Shown: positions 1 to 6,974 of the stretch, piece after piece | Layout of the letters: each line of letters starts with the position of its first letter | How positions within the stretch are numbered: the stretch's first letter is position 1 | Origin: an uncultured Clostridia bacterium | GTDB lineage: Bacteria > Bacillota > Clostridia > Oscillospirales > Acutalibacteraceae | DNA: 20,415 bases | Direction: 5' to 3' | Assembly (NCBI GenBank): GCA_945221685.1 | Contig: CALYNN010000007.1 | Location: forward strand, 1-20,415 | The notes under the pieces: model-generated | The model's input: the letters and a program-made list of their open reading frames with translations, nothing else | Told to the model about the DNA's origin: nothing | The model's database searches: none | Program-made: the position numbers and the translations under genes

Positions 1-1189
1 AGGATATTGCGGTCATAGCAATAACAACAAGCATAGGCGCACCGATAAGTCCTGCGGAAACGGTTGATTCGCCGATAATAATACCGCCTATAATCGAAAC
101 CGCGTGGCCTATTGTTTTCGGCAGTCGAAGTCCCGCCTCTCTCATTATTTCGTACAAAAGCAAAAGCATAATCGCTTCGGTCATAAGAGAAAAGGGAGTT
201 GTAATTTCCTCAGAGGCTATTGTAAAAAGAAGATTTGTGGGAATAAGCTCCTGATGAAATGTACCGATAGCAACATAAATGCTCGGCAAAAAAATTGAAA
301 TAACAAAGGAGAAATATTTTAAAACCCTTATAAAACTGCTGTAAAACGGCGGATTATCGTAATCATCCACCGACTGAAAATTATCACTGAACAAATAGGG
401 CAGATAAATCGCAAAGGGCGACCCCTCTACCATAACCACAACTCTTCCCTCAAGAAGCTTTGACACGGCAACATCGGGTCTTTCGGTATTTCCAACGCAG
501 GAGAAAAAGGATTTAATATCCGTATTAATAAAGGGTACAAGCTCGCCGTAATCAACCACCGTATCAAAATCAGCCGCCTTAAGTCTTTCCTCAACGGCTT
601 TAACCAAAACGGAGTCGGCTCGGTTATCAACATAGGCGATTACCACGGGAGTATCGGCGGCAGAGCCAAGCTTAATCTGCTTAAACTTAAGGTGGTGGGT
701 TTTCAGCCTTTTTCGTATCAGCGCTTTATTATCGTTTACTGCCTCAATAAAGCACTCCTTTGCGCCCTTAACATTGCTTTCATTAGTAGGCTCCTCCACC
801 GACCTTCGCGCCCAGCCCTGAATACCGAACACCAGCGCCCGCTTGCAATCGTCAAGAATAAAAACGCAAAATCCGCTCATCAAATAGTAGTAGCAATCCT
901 CAAAGCTTTTTGCCTCTTTAAGCTCAAGAGAGTTTACCGCCCTCAGCTTTAAAAGCTCCATCAGCTCGTTATTTGTTTCAAATTCAACGCCCTTTTCGTA
1001 TTGCTTGCTGAGAATTGGACTCATAATCATTTGGCTTAATTGCAGAGAATCAATAAGACCGTCCATTACGCAGAAAAAGCATCGCTGTGAACAGGTTATG
1101 GCTTCCCGCAAAAGAAAATCGGAGCAGTCCTTAAAGTCGTTTTCAAATTTGCTTTTGTTTTTATCATATTCAGAAAACAAATCCGTCAT
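1..1189 (-). CDS. GerA-family spore germination receptor subunit (partial, C-terminus off the left edge)
   Basis: I read this by translating the reverse complement from the ATG at 1189, which has AGGTG a few bases upstream; about 396 residues are present and the end lies beyond the window. The first roughly 290 residues are soluble. They contain the family's conserved central block: RPD followed by a Leu-Leu-Glu-Gly-Arg stretch and a Val-Glu-Gly-Ser-Pro-Phe turn, then a DYDNPPFY segment just before the first membrane helix. Several hydrophobic helices follow, as in GerAA/SpoVAF-type proteins. The usual Gly-Pro-Arg motif of the soluble domain appears here as Gly-Ala-Lys. GerA A-subunits act in the spore inner membrane with B and C subunits to sense germinants; those partners would lie left of the window. 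Family assignment is firm. Which paralogue it is, or whether it is SpoVAF-like, cannot be told. Confidence 0.9.
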   Translation of the reverse strand, partial: MTDLFSEYDKNKSKFENDFKDCSDFLLREAITCSQRCFFCVMDGLIDSLQLSQMIMSPILSKQYEKGVEFETNNELMELLKLRAVNSLELKEAKSFEDCYYYLMSGFCVFILDDCKRALVFGIQGWARRSVEEPTNESNVKGAKECFIEAVNDNKALIRKRLKTHHLKFKQIKLGSAADTPVVIAYVDNRADSVLVKAVEERLKAADFDTVVDYGELVPFINTDIKSFFSCVGNTERPDVAVSKLLEGRVVVMVEGSPFAIYLPYLFSDNFQSVDDYDNPPFYSSFIRVLKYFSFVISIFLPSIYVAIGTFHQELIPTNLLFTIASEEITTPFSLMTEAIMLLLLYEIMREAGLRLPKTIGHAVSIIGGIIIGESTVSAGLIGAPMLVVIAMTAIS

Positions 1190-1221
1190 ATTTTTCACCT
1201 GATTAAATTTTTTGCAGTTTT

Positions 1222-1263
1222 ACCGAAATTATGCCGACGGCTTATAATTGGCAATATTTCGGT
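1222..1263. promoter_or_regulatory. Symmetric inverted repeat in the gerA/yetF divergent intergenic region
   Basis: Two 14-base arms, 1222-1235 and 1250-1263, match as inverted repeats at 12 of 14 positions and are separated by exactly 14 bases. The outer 8 bases of each arm (ACCGAAAT / ATTTCGGT) are perfect. The element sits between the two divergent start codons. It could be an operator for both genes or fold as a hairpin in either leader. The role is inferred from position only. Confidence 0.5.
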
Positions 1264-1287
1264 CAAAATATTTGCGGTGACCTTTTT

Positions 1288-1962
1288 ATGACGATAAATT
1301 TCATTAGGGCGGTAATTATATATTTTCTCGTAATAGTGTCGGTACGCTTTATGGGAAAAAGAACTGTAGGCGAGCTTAAGCCTCACGAGCTTGTAATAAC
1401 AATTCTTGTAAGCTCCGTTGCGTCAATTCCGCTGGAGGATAACTCAATGCCGCTTGCCTACTGCATTATTCCCATTTTGCTTTTTTCAAGCCTTGAAATC
1501 ATTGCGGCGGCGCTTTCGCTTAAAAGCCTGCGCTTTAGAAATCTGCTTCAGGGCAAGCCTATTTTCATAATACGAAACGGAAGGCTTGACCAAAAAAAGC
1601 TTAAGGAAATGCGCTTTACTATGGACGATTTGGTAGACGCTCTGCGTCAAAAGGATGTGTTTGATATATCGCAGGTGCAGGACGCAGTTATAGAAACAAA
1701 CGGCTCGGTATCGGTGCTTTTAAAGGCTGAGGAACAGCCTCTTACGCCAAAAACGGCTGGAATTAAGGTTGAAGAAAACGGTATGCCGATAGTTATTGTG
1801 CTTGACGGAAAGGCAGTCAGCGAATACTTTAACGAGGAAAGGATAAGCGAAGGAAAAATTCAGCTTATACTGAAAAAGGCAGGAGCCGAGGAAAGCAAAA
1901 CAATGCTGCTGACTGTTGATAACAGCGGCAACACCTATTCAATAGAAAAGGAGAAGCAATGA
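1288..1962 (+). CDS. YetF/DUF421 family membrane protein
   Basis: 224 residues from the ATG at 1288, chosen over the in-frame ATG at 1231 because GGTGA lies 7 bases upstream of 1288 and nothing comparable precedes 1231. The N-terminal half has three hydrophobic segments, about residues 5-20, 38-48 and 52-75. The hallmark GKR-x-x-GEL stretch lies between the first two. The C-terminal half is soluble and carries family features: a GKPIFIIRNGR turn, an R-x-T-x-D-D-L motif and a V-x-x-A-V-I-E-x-N-G strand. In Bacillus, DUF421 proteins (YetF and the related 2Duf protein) are spore inner-membrane proteins affecting spore resistance and germination. The molecular activity is unknown. Placement next to a GerA gene fits a spore role. 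Its end overlaps the next gene by four bases (ATGA), so the two are co-translated. Confidence 0.9.
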   Translation: MTINFIRAVIIYFLVIVSVRFMGKRTVGELKPHELVITILVSSVASIPLEDNSMPLAYCIIPILLFSSLEIIAAALSLKSLRFRNLLQGKPIFIIRNGRLDQKKLKEMRFTMDDLVDALRQKDVFDISQVQDAVIETNGSVSVLLKAEEQPLTPKTAGIKVEENGMPIVIVLDGKAVSEYFNEERISEGKIQLILKKAGAEESKTMLLTVDNSGNTYSIEKEKQ

Positions 1963-2336
1963 AAAGAGTATATGCGGCGGCGGTAATTTTAATCATATCC
2001 GTACTGTTGTGCGTAGGCGAGCAAAGGCTTGTGGAAAAAATCTACACAGGCTCAACCGAAATAATTCGGCAGGCAATAGAAGCATCCGACAGCAAGGACT
2101 ACAAAAAGGCACAGGAGCTTTGCGCCGAGCTTGACAGCTTTTGGCAGAATAACCACCCGCTTATGTCGGCAATGATTGACCACGGAAGCTGGGAGGACGC
2201 GTCACTCGGTATAAAAACCGTTTACGATTTGGCAGTTAATGAAAGCGACGGCTTAACGGACGCACTGACAGAGCTAAAAAATCAGGTGGAGGCTATGAGG
2301 GAAAGCCAAAAAATAACCTTCGGCAATATATTCTGA
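1959..2336 (+). CDS. DUF4363 family membrane-anchored protein
   Basis: 125 residues. Translation starts inside the end of the YetF gene (ATGA overlap) with AAAGGAG about 6 bases upstream. One N-terminal hydrophobic segment (about residues 4-20) should anchor it in the membrane. The rest is predicted to be a helical extracytoplasmic domain with a repeated spacing of Trp, Leu and acidic residues (for example LDSFWQNNHPLMSAMIDH). This matches the small DUF4363 family, whose members commonly sit directly downstream of DUF421 genes. No activity is known for the family. The overlap suggests that it works as a partner of the YetF protein, which is inference. No Cys-based lipobox is visible. Confidence 0.75.
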   Translation: MKRVYAAAVILIISVLLCVGEQRLVEKIYTGSTEIIRQAIEASDSKDYKKAQELCAELDSFWQNNHPLMSAMIDHGSWEDASLGIKTVYDLAVNESDGLTDALTELKNQVEAMRESQKITFGNIF

Positions 2337-2358
2337 CAGGCACAGAAAGCGCAAGCCT

Positions 2359-2384
2359 CTCATATACTACTATGAGGTGATAAT
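2359..2384 (+). promoter_or_regulatory. asnB ribosome binding site with small overlapping hairpin
   Basis: GAGGTG at 2374-2379 lies 5 bases before the asnB ATG. The six bases CTCATA (2359-2364) are the exact complement of TATGAG (2371-2376), with a 6-base loop, so part of the ribosome binding site can be paired. The stem is short and AT-rich; a regulatory effect is only possible, not shown. Confidence 0.35.
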
Positions 2385-4208
2385 ATGTGCGGAATAGCAG
2401 GAATATTATGTCCGTCCATAGATTTAAGAGAAGAAAAACCGCTTATTGAAAGGATAAGCAATACACTGAAGCTGAGGGGTCCCGACGGGAAGGGCGAATA
2501 TATTACGCAAAGCACCGCCCTTATACACCGCCGCCTTGCAGTTGTTGATGTGGAAAAGGGTGCCCAGCCTATGCGATTCGGCAAATACATTATTGTTTAT
2601 AACGGCGAGCTTTACAATACCGACGAGGTGCGAAGCGAGCTTAAGCATTTTGGCTACTCCTTTGACACAGAATGTGACACGGAGGTAGTGCTTAAGGCAT
2701 ACCATAAATGGAAAAACGAAAGCGTAAAAAGGCTCAACGGAATATTTGCCTATGCAGTGTATGACGAGGAGGAAAACAGCCTTTTTCTTACGAGAGACAG
2801 AATAGGAGTAAAGCCTGTTTACTACTCACAAACAGGAGATATGCTTGCCTTTGCCAGCAGAATAAGCAGTCTGTTATGTATTCCGCGAATTAAGCACGTG
2901 GTTGACGAAAACGGACTGAACGAAATATTTATGCTTGGCCCTGCAAAGACGGTGGGAAGCGGAATATTTAAAAATATTAAGGAGCTTCCTCCTGCCTTCA
3001 GTCTTACCTATAAAGACGGAAAAATCAGCACCCGGTGCTACTGGCGGCTTGAGGCGGCGGAGCATAGCGAAACCGAGGCTCAGGCAATCGAGCACACGCG
3101 CTTTCTTGTGGAGGACTCCATTAAGCGACAGCTTGTTTCCGATGTGCCGCTGGCAGCCTTTTTAAGCGGAGGACTTGATTCATCAATAATTTCCGCGGTG
3201 GCAGGAAAAGAGTTTAAGGCACAGGGAAAAATTTTGAATACCTATTCGGTTGACTACATTGACAACGACAAATATTTTAAGAAAAGTCTTTTTCAGCCAA
3301 ACAAGGACTCCGACTATATCGGCTTGATTTCAGACTATATAGGCACCCGGCATCACAACATAATTCTTGACAATGCCAAGGTTGCAGAGGCGCTGTCGTC
3401 TGCCGCAATAGCAAGGGGTACACCTGCCTTTGCAGATATTGATTCATCGCTTTTACTGTTTTGCCGAGAGGTTAAAAAGGACTTTACCGTTTGCCTTTCA
3501 GGCGAATGTGCCGATGAGATTTTCGGCGGCTACCCTTGGTATCACAGAAGGGAGATACTTTTTGAGGACTGCTTCCCGTGGTCAAGGTCAACAGGCATAA
3601 GGCACAGTATCCTGAAGGACGGTCTTTTGCCACACGGCGACGAATATGCAAGAAACGCCTATCTTTCAACAGTTAATGCAACAAGTGCTTTAGACAGCGA
3701 CTCTCCTCTTGAAAAAAGAATGAGAGAAATGTTTATGCTCAACTTCAACTACTTTATGCAGACACTGCTTGAGCGTAAGGATGTTATGAGTATGGAGGCC
3801 TCTCTTGAGGTAAGGGTTCCCTTCTGTGATTACAGGCTTGTGGAATACGCATACAATATGCCTTGGAGTATTAAGGCGCTGGAGGGCAGAGAAAAGGGCA
3901 TACTGCGAAAGGCTTTCGAAAACAGCCTACCCTACGAAATAGCTTGGCGCAAAAAAAGCCCCTATCCGAAAACTCACAATCCTGTATATTTTTCTTATGT
4001 TAAAAGACTTGCCGCAGAGGCAATTAACGACAAGACCTGCCCCATAGGCGAAATGCTGAATAAAAAAGCAATTTTTGAGCTGATGGATAATCCCAACGGT
4101 ATGACGGAGCCTTGGTACGGTCAGCTAATGCAGACGCCCCAGGTGCTTGCTTATATTTACCAAATTTATATATGGACCAAAATTTTCAATGTTGAGTTTG
4201 ATATATAG
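2385..4208 (+). CDS. asnB: Asparagine synthetase, glutamine-hydrolysing
   Basis: 607 residues. It converts aspartate, ATP and glutamine to asparagine in the cytoplasm. Residues 1 to about 210 are the class II glutamine amidotransferase domain. It begins MCGIAG, so Cys2 becomes the N-terminal nucleophile, and it has RGPDG, HRRLAVVD and YNGELYN motifs. From about residue 235 follows the synthetase domain with the ATP-binding SGGLDSS loop at residues 261-267, then GECADEIFGGYPW and an EVRVPF motif near the end. Length and architecture match Bacillus AsnO/AsnB (roughly 610-630) better than E. coli AsnB (about 555). AsnO is the sporulation-linked enzyme in B. subtilis, and this gene follows a likely spore-membrane gene pair by 48 bases, so a sporulation role is possible but unproven. 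Catalytic motifs look intact. Confidence 0.93.
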   Translation: MCGIAGILCPSIDLREEKPLIERISNTLKLRGPDGKGEYITQSTALIHRRLAVVDVEKGAQPMRFGKYIIVYNGELYNTDEVRSELKHFGYSFDTECDTEVVLKAYHKWKNESVKRLNGIFAYAVYDEEENSLFLTRDRIGVKPVYYSQTGDMLAFASRISSLLCIPRIKHVVDENGLNEIFMLGPAKTVGSGIFKNIKELPPAFSLTYKDGKISTRCYWRLEAAEHSETEAQAIEHTRFLVEDSIKRQLVSDVPLAAFLSGGLDSSIISAVAGKEFKAQGKILNTYSVDYIDNDKYFKKSLFQPNKDSDYIGLISDYIGTRHHNIILDNAKVAEALSSAAIARGTPAFADIDSSLLLFCREVKKDFTVCLSGECADEIFGGYPWYHRREILFEDCFPWSRSTGIRHSILKDGLLPHGDEYARNAYLSTVNATSALDSDSPLEKRMREMFMLNFNYFMQTLLERKDVMSMEASLEVRVPFCDYRLVEYAYNMPWSIKALEGREKGILRKAFENSLPYEIAWRKKSPYPKTHNPVYFSYVKRLAAEAINDKTCPIGEMLNKKAIFELMDNPNGMTEPWYGQLMQTPQVLAYIYQIYIWTKIFNVEFDI

Positions 4209-4211
4209 TTA

Positions 4212-4240
4212 TTGAGTTTACCTTTTGTTTGTGTTATAAT
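4212..4240 (+). promoter_or_regulatory. Sigma-A type promoter for the nitroreductase/GDPD pair
   Basis: TTGAGT at 4212-4217 and a perfect TATAAT at 4235-4240 are separated by 17 bases. It begins 4 bases after the asnB stop, so the next two genes can be transcribed independently of asnB. Confidence 0.75.
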
Positions 4241-4273
4241 TCAAATGATAATAAGAACACAGGAAGTTTACTT

Positions 4274-5065
4274 ATGACCAACGAAGAATATTTGAAAGCA
4301 ATAGAAATGCGCGTTTCAAGAAGAGCCTTTGCGCCGAAGCAGATGGACGGCGACACGCTGAGCGTGCTGTCACAGCTTACCGAAGCCGCCAACAAAAGCG
4401 GAGAGGTTCGATTTAGGTTTATTGAAGACGCCACGGGAGTATCAAGGCTTTTAAGCGGCAGGTACTCTGCAATTGCTCTTTGCGGCGACGACAACGAAAA
4501 AACCAGAATAAAAATAGGCTATTGGGGCGAAACCATTGTTTTGCAGTGCGTTTATCACGGCGTGGGCACCTGCTGGATAACAGGCACCTACGACGAAAAC
4601 AAGGTTTTGGCAAAGCTTCAGCTTCCCAAGGATGAAAGGCTTTACGGTATTATTGTTGTGGGCTTAGTTAAAGAAAAGCAAAGCCACAAGGAGAAGATGA
4701 TTTACAACATTAACCACAAGCAAAATAAGCCATACCAAAAAATGTTTGCGGTGTGCGACCGCAAGCTTCCGCCCTACTATGAAAAGGCAATGAAGCTTGT
4801 GGAAAGGGCACCGTCGGACACAAACAGGCGCGATATTCATTTTCGCTACGAAAACGGCGTTATTTCGGCTTATGTTGATGAGCCGTATTCCGACAAAAGC
4901 ATTGAATTCGGCATTGCCCAGCTTCATTTTAATTTAGGTGCCGCTTCAATGGGCGTTAAGGGCGAATGGGATAAAAACGGTTGCTTTTGCACCGAGGACA
5001 GAAAAAGAATAAAGCTTCCCATAGAAAACCGGGAGGAAGAAAAAGGAGAGGAAAACAATGAGTAA
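4274..5065 (+). CDS. Nitroreductase-family protein (TM1586-like)
   Basis: 263 residues from the ATG at 4274, which has AGGAAG 7 bases upstream; an in-frame ATG at 4229 falls between the predicted -35 and -10 and is rejected. The N-terminus carries the nitroreductase Arg-x-Ser-x-Arg-x-Phe motif (RVSRRAF, residues 13-19). A hydrophobic G-x-G-x-C-W-I-T-G-T-Y segment follows at mid-protein. The second half repeats part of the fold, ending in GIAQLHFNLGAASMGVKGEW. This two-lobed arrangement fits the TM1586-type subgroup, where one chain holds two pseudo-repeats of the FMN-binding fold. Substrate and even redox activity are unknown. The highly charged C-terminal tail (Glu/Lys/Asn) overlaps the start of the next gene by 8 bases, so the two are translationally coupled. 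Confidence 0.75.
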   Translation: MTNEEYLKAIEMRVSRRAFAPKQMDGDTLSVLSQLTEAANKSGEVRFRFIEDATGVSRLLSGRYSAIALCGDDNEKTRIKIGYWGETIVLQCVYHGVGTCWITGTYDENKVLAKLQLPKDERLYGIIVVGLVKEKQSHKEKMIYNINHKQNKPYQKMFAVCDRKLPPYYEKAMKLVERAPSDTNRRDIHFRYENGVISAYVDEPYSDKSIEFGIAQLHFNLGAASMGVKGEWDKNGCFCTEDRKRIKLPIENREEEKGEENNE

Positions 5066-5942
5066 AGCAGCAGTAAAGGAAAAGAAAAGATGGTCTAAAA
5101 AGAAAAAAGCAGCCGTAATAATTTTATCGGTGCTTTGCGCGCTGATTGTGCTTACGGTTGCCGCAGGAGTAATTGCTCTTAATTGGTACTGCAGGGTTCC
5201 CGAATACAATGTTGTTCAAACAAATCAGCATGTTTCGCTGATAGCCCACAGAGGTATGAGCAGTATGGCTCCCGAAAACACCACTGCGTCCTTTGAGCAG
5301 GCAGGCAAGCATTACTATTGGGGCGCAGAGTGCGATGTTTACAGAACTGCCGACGGCGTGTGGATAGTTTCTCACGATACAAACACCTATCGTATGATGG
5401 ATAAAACCGCTAATATAGAAAAGAAATCCTATGCCGAGCTTATGGAAATGAATGTAGACAACGGCGCAAAGATTGATGAATATCCCGACTTAAAGATGTG
5501 CTCCCTTGAAGATTATCTTAAAATCTGCAAGCAGTACAATATGGTTCCGATAATTGAGCTTAAGGGCAAAAACAACACCGAGCATTACGACGAGATAACT
5601 GCCCTTGTAAGCAAATACGAGCTTGAAGCCCAGTACATATCCTTCCACTTTGAAAACCTGCAAAAAATCAGAGAGCTTACCGACGCTCCCGTTTTCTACC
5701 TTGTTCAAAAAATTGAGCAGGAGGATATTGATTTGGCTCTTACTCTTAAGGACTGCGGAATCAGCTTTAACGGCAACAAGGAAGAAAACTATGAGGCCGA
5801 CGAAAGCGGAGCAAATATGATAGGCAAATGCGCTGCAGCGGAGCTACCCCTTGCTTCGTGGACTATTGACGACCCCGATGTGCTTGCAAGGCTTGTGGAA
5901 AACGGTGTTACAACAATTACCACAAACGCAATAAAATACTGA
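5058..5942 (+). CDS. Membrane-anchored glycerophosphodiester phosphodiesterase
   Basis: 294 residues. It hydrolyses glycerophosphodiesters, lipid or possibly teichoic-acid derived, to sn-glycerol 3-phosphate and an alcohol. A Lys-rich N-terminus (residues 2-17) is followed by one transmembrane helix (about 18-42), so the catalytic domain should face outside. The GDPD core shows the catalytic pair His64 (HRG) and His106 (SHDTN). It also has the PENT segment at 72-75, metal ligands Glu91 and Asp93 (ECDVY), and a downstream IIELKGKN strand with another ligand Glu. The C-terminal WTIDDPD and GVTTITTNAI segments are typical of the family's last barrel strands. The start lies 8 bases inside the preceding gene, with GGAGAGG upstream. 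A terminator follows. Confidence 0.9.
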   Translation: MSKAAVKEKKRWSKKKKAAVIILSVLCALIVLTVAAGVIALNWYCRVPEYNVVQTNQHVSLIAHRGMSSMAPENTTASFEQAGKHYYWGAECDVYRTADGVWIVSHDTNTYRMMDKTANIEKKSYAELMEMNVDNGAKIDEYPDLKMCSLEDYLKICKQYNMVPIIELKGKNNTEHYDEITALVSKYELEAQYISFHFENLQKIRELTDAPVFYLVQKIEQEDIDLALTLKDCGISFNGNKEENYEADESGANMIGKCAAAELPLASWTIDDPDVLARLVENGVTTITTNAIKY

Positions 5943-5952
5943 ATGTGTATGT

Positions 5953-5991
5953 AAAAAAGCAGAACGGACTTAGTAAGCCGTTCTGCTTTTT
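5953..5991. terminator. Bidirectional intrinsic terminator
   Basis: AGCAGAACGG (5958-5967) pairs perfectly with CCGTTCTGCT (5978-5987) around a 10-base loop. A T run follows on the plus strand, and an A run on the left gives a T run for the minus strand. It ends the GDPD unit and also sits just past the end of the minus-strand small gene at 6003. Confidence 0.85.
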
Positions 5992-6002
5992 CTTATGCTA
6001 TA

Positions 6003-6211
6003 CTATAAAACATCTTCCTTGATGATTTCTTTTTTCCAAGTGCTTTGGGGATGATTGCACACAAAATTATTCAGCCTAATATTTGCCGCGTGCCTAATCC
6101 ACAAGCCGTAGGCAGGCAGATTTCTGAACCGCCAGCCCTCGGTAATCTTAAATCCTTGCCGAAAAGCAAAGTGTTAAGCTTATCAAGAGGTGTCCTTTTT
6201 GCCTTTGCCAT
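6003..6211 (-). pseudogene. Small gene broken by a one-base frameshift; possible GH28-like remnant
   Basis: The ATG at 6211 is preceded by GAGG at good spacing and by a near-consensus promoter (6246-6274). It reads MAKAKRTPLDKLNTLLFGKD and then continues to a TGA at 6071-6073, giving only 46 residues. Adding one base in the AAA run at 6150-6152 (TTT on the coding strand) joins this start to another open frame ending in TAG at 6003-6005. The joined product is a 69-residue protein with no stop. The second part contains WRFRNLPAYGLWIRHAANI and a Trp-Lys-Lys-Glu-Ile-Ile stretch. The LPAYG-x-x-x-RHA-x-NI pattern recalls the C-terminal beta-helix of GH28 polygalacturonase-like proteins, but the fragment is far too short for an enzyme. 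It could be a real small gene with a mutation or base-call error, or a decayed gene. The frameshift is seen; the family is a guess. Confidence 0.5.
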
Positions 6212-6245
6212 AAGTAATCCTCGCAAAATTTGTTTTCGGCTTAAT

Positions 6246-6274
6246 ATTATACCAAATTTTCGCGCTAAAGTAAA
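6246..6274 (-). promoter_or_regulatory. Strong promoter for the minus-strand small gene
   Basis: On the minus strand, TTTACT (6269-6274) and a perfect TATAAT (6246-6251) lie 17 bases apart. TG one base before the -10 makes it an extended -10. The ATG at 6211 is about 35 bases downstream. Confidence 0.7.
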
Positions 6275-6300
6275 TACTGTTTATTAGCATCGAAAAGGTG

Positions 6301-6346
6301 TATAATTAAGGTACAGGGAAACCTGATTTTATACAGCAGGAGGCTG
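6301..6346 (+). promoter_or_regulatory. hpf -10 element and structured leader
   Basis: TATAAT at 6301-6306 has no convincing -35, so another sigma factor or an activator may be involved. The leader can form CAGG-GAAA-CCTG (6314-6325, a GNRA tetraloop). A second hairpin CAGC-AGGAG-GCTG (6334-6346) places the ribosome binding site in its loop. CCTG can alternatively pair with CAGG at 6337-6340. Confidence 0.4.
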
Positions 6347-6351
6347 ATATT

Positions 6352-6900
6352 ATGATTAACATTACGGCAAGAGGCTTTGAACTGAAGCAAGGTGCAAAGG
6401 ACGGAACCGAAAAGGAGCTTAAGAGAATTGAAAAAATGCTGCCTGACAGAGCTTCCTTCGATGTTACAATATCTAAAAACAAGGACGGCTACAAGTGCGA
6501 TATAACAGTACTTAATGTTGGCTCCTTTATTCGCGGAGAGGCTGAGGCAGACAGAATTGAGCCTTGCGTTGATATGGCGGTTGACGACCTTAAGAGAAAG
6601 ATAAGAAAGCTTAAAACCTACCTTGTAGATAAAAAGCGCAAGAGCGGAATTGACGAGCTTGCCGAAGCATTTGCTCCGTTGGAGCAGGAAATATCAATGG
6701 AGGACTTTGATCAGTTTGATTTAAGCTCTGCGGAAATCAAGAGAAAGAAAACAATTTCTCCCCAAATGATGACAGACGATGAGGCAATAGTTCAAATGGA
6801 AATGCTCGGTCACAGCTTCTTCGTATATTTAGGAGTTGACGGAGAAACAAAAATAATTTATCAGCGCAAAAGCGGCTACGGTCTGCTTATCTGCGAATAA
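6352..6900 (+). CDS. hpf: Long-form ribosome hibernation promoting factor
   Basis: 182 residues, with AGGAGG 8 bases before the ATG. Residues 1 to about 98 are the RaiA/HPF N-terminal domain, which binds the decoding centre of the 30S subunit: an alternating beta/alpha pattern ending in a basic helix, VDDLKRKIRKLKTYLVDKKRK. After an acidic linker (about 99-125), residues 126-182 form the C-terminal dimerisation domain with KRKKTISPQMMTDDEAIVQMEMLGHSFFVY and a YQRKSGYGLL end. Both domains together define the long form, which pairs 70S ribosomes into inactive 100S dimers in stationary phase. The length matches Firmicute long HPF (about 180-190). It is transcribed alone from a region shared with the divergent small gene, and a terminator follows 8 bases after the stop. 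Assignment is firm. Confidence 0.95.
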   Translation: MINITARGFELKQGAKDGTEKELKRIEKMLPDRASFDVTISKNKDGYKCDITVLNVGSFIRGEAEADRIEPCVDMAVDDLKRKIRKLKTYLVDKKRKSGIDELAEAFAPLEQEISMEDFDQFDLSSAEIKRKKTISPQMMTDDEAIVQMEMLGHSFFVYLGVDGETKIIYQRKSGYGLLICE

Positions 6901-6904
6901 CAGC

Positions 6905-6943
6905 AAAAAAGCTCGGCGGGAAACCGCCGAGCTTTACTTTTTT
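6905..6943. terminator. Bidirectional terminator between hpf and the PHP gene
   Basis: GCTCGGCGG (6911-6919) pairs with CCGCCGAGC (6924-6932) around a GAAA loop, extended by three A-T pairs. T-rich tracts follow on both strands. It serves both convergent genes. Confidence 0.9.
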
Positions 6944-6974
6944 ATTGTTAGCTTTTCTTTATTGTTAGCTTTTC
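6941..6974. repeat. Perfect 17-bp tandem duplication across the PHP gene stop
   Basis: TTTATTGTTAGCTTTTC occurs at 6941-6957 and again, directly adjoining, at 6958-6974. The stop codon of the PHP gene (6948-6950) lies in the outer copy. Since 17 is not a multiple of three, the duplication changed the last codons of the protein. Confidence 0.9.

Noticed and set aside
1190..1287. Sigma-G/F or sigma-E promoters for gerA or yetF
   Set aside because: I found fragments such as GCATA but no matching -10 at acceptable spacing on either strand.
6045..6287. An 80-codon plus-strand open frame in the gap before hpf
   Set aside because: It has no ribosome binding site, lies antisense to the small minus-strand gene and runs over that gene's promoter; its composition looks non-coding.
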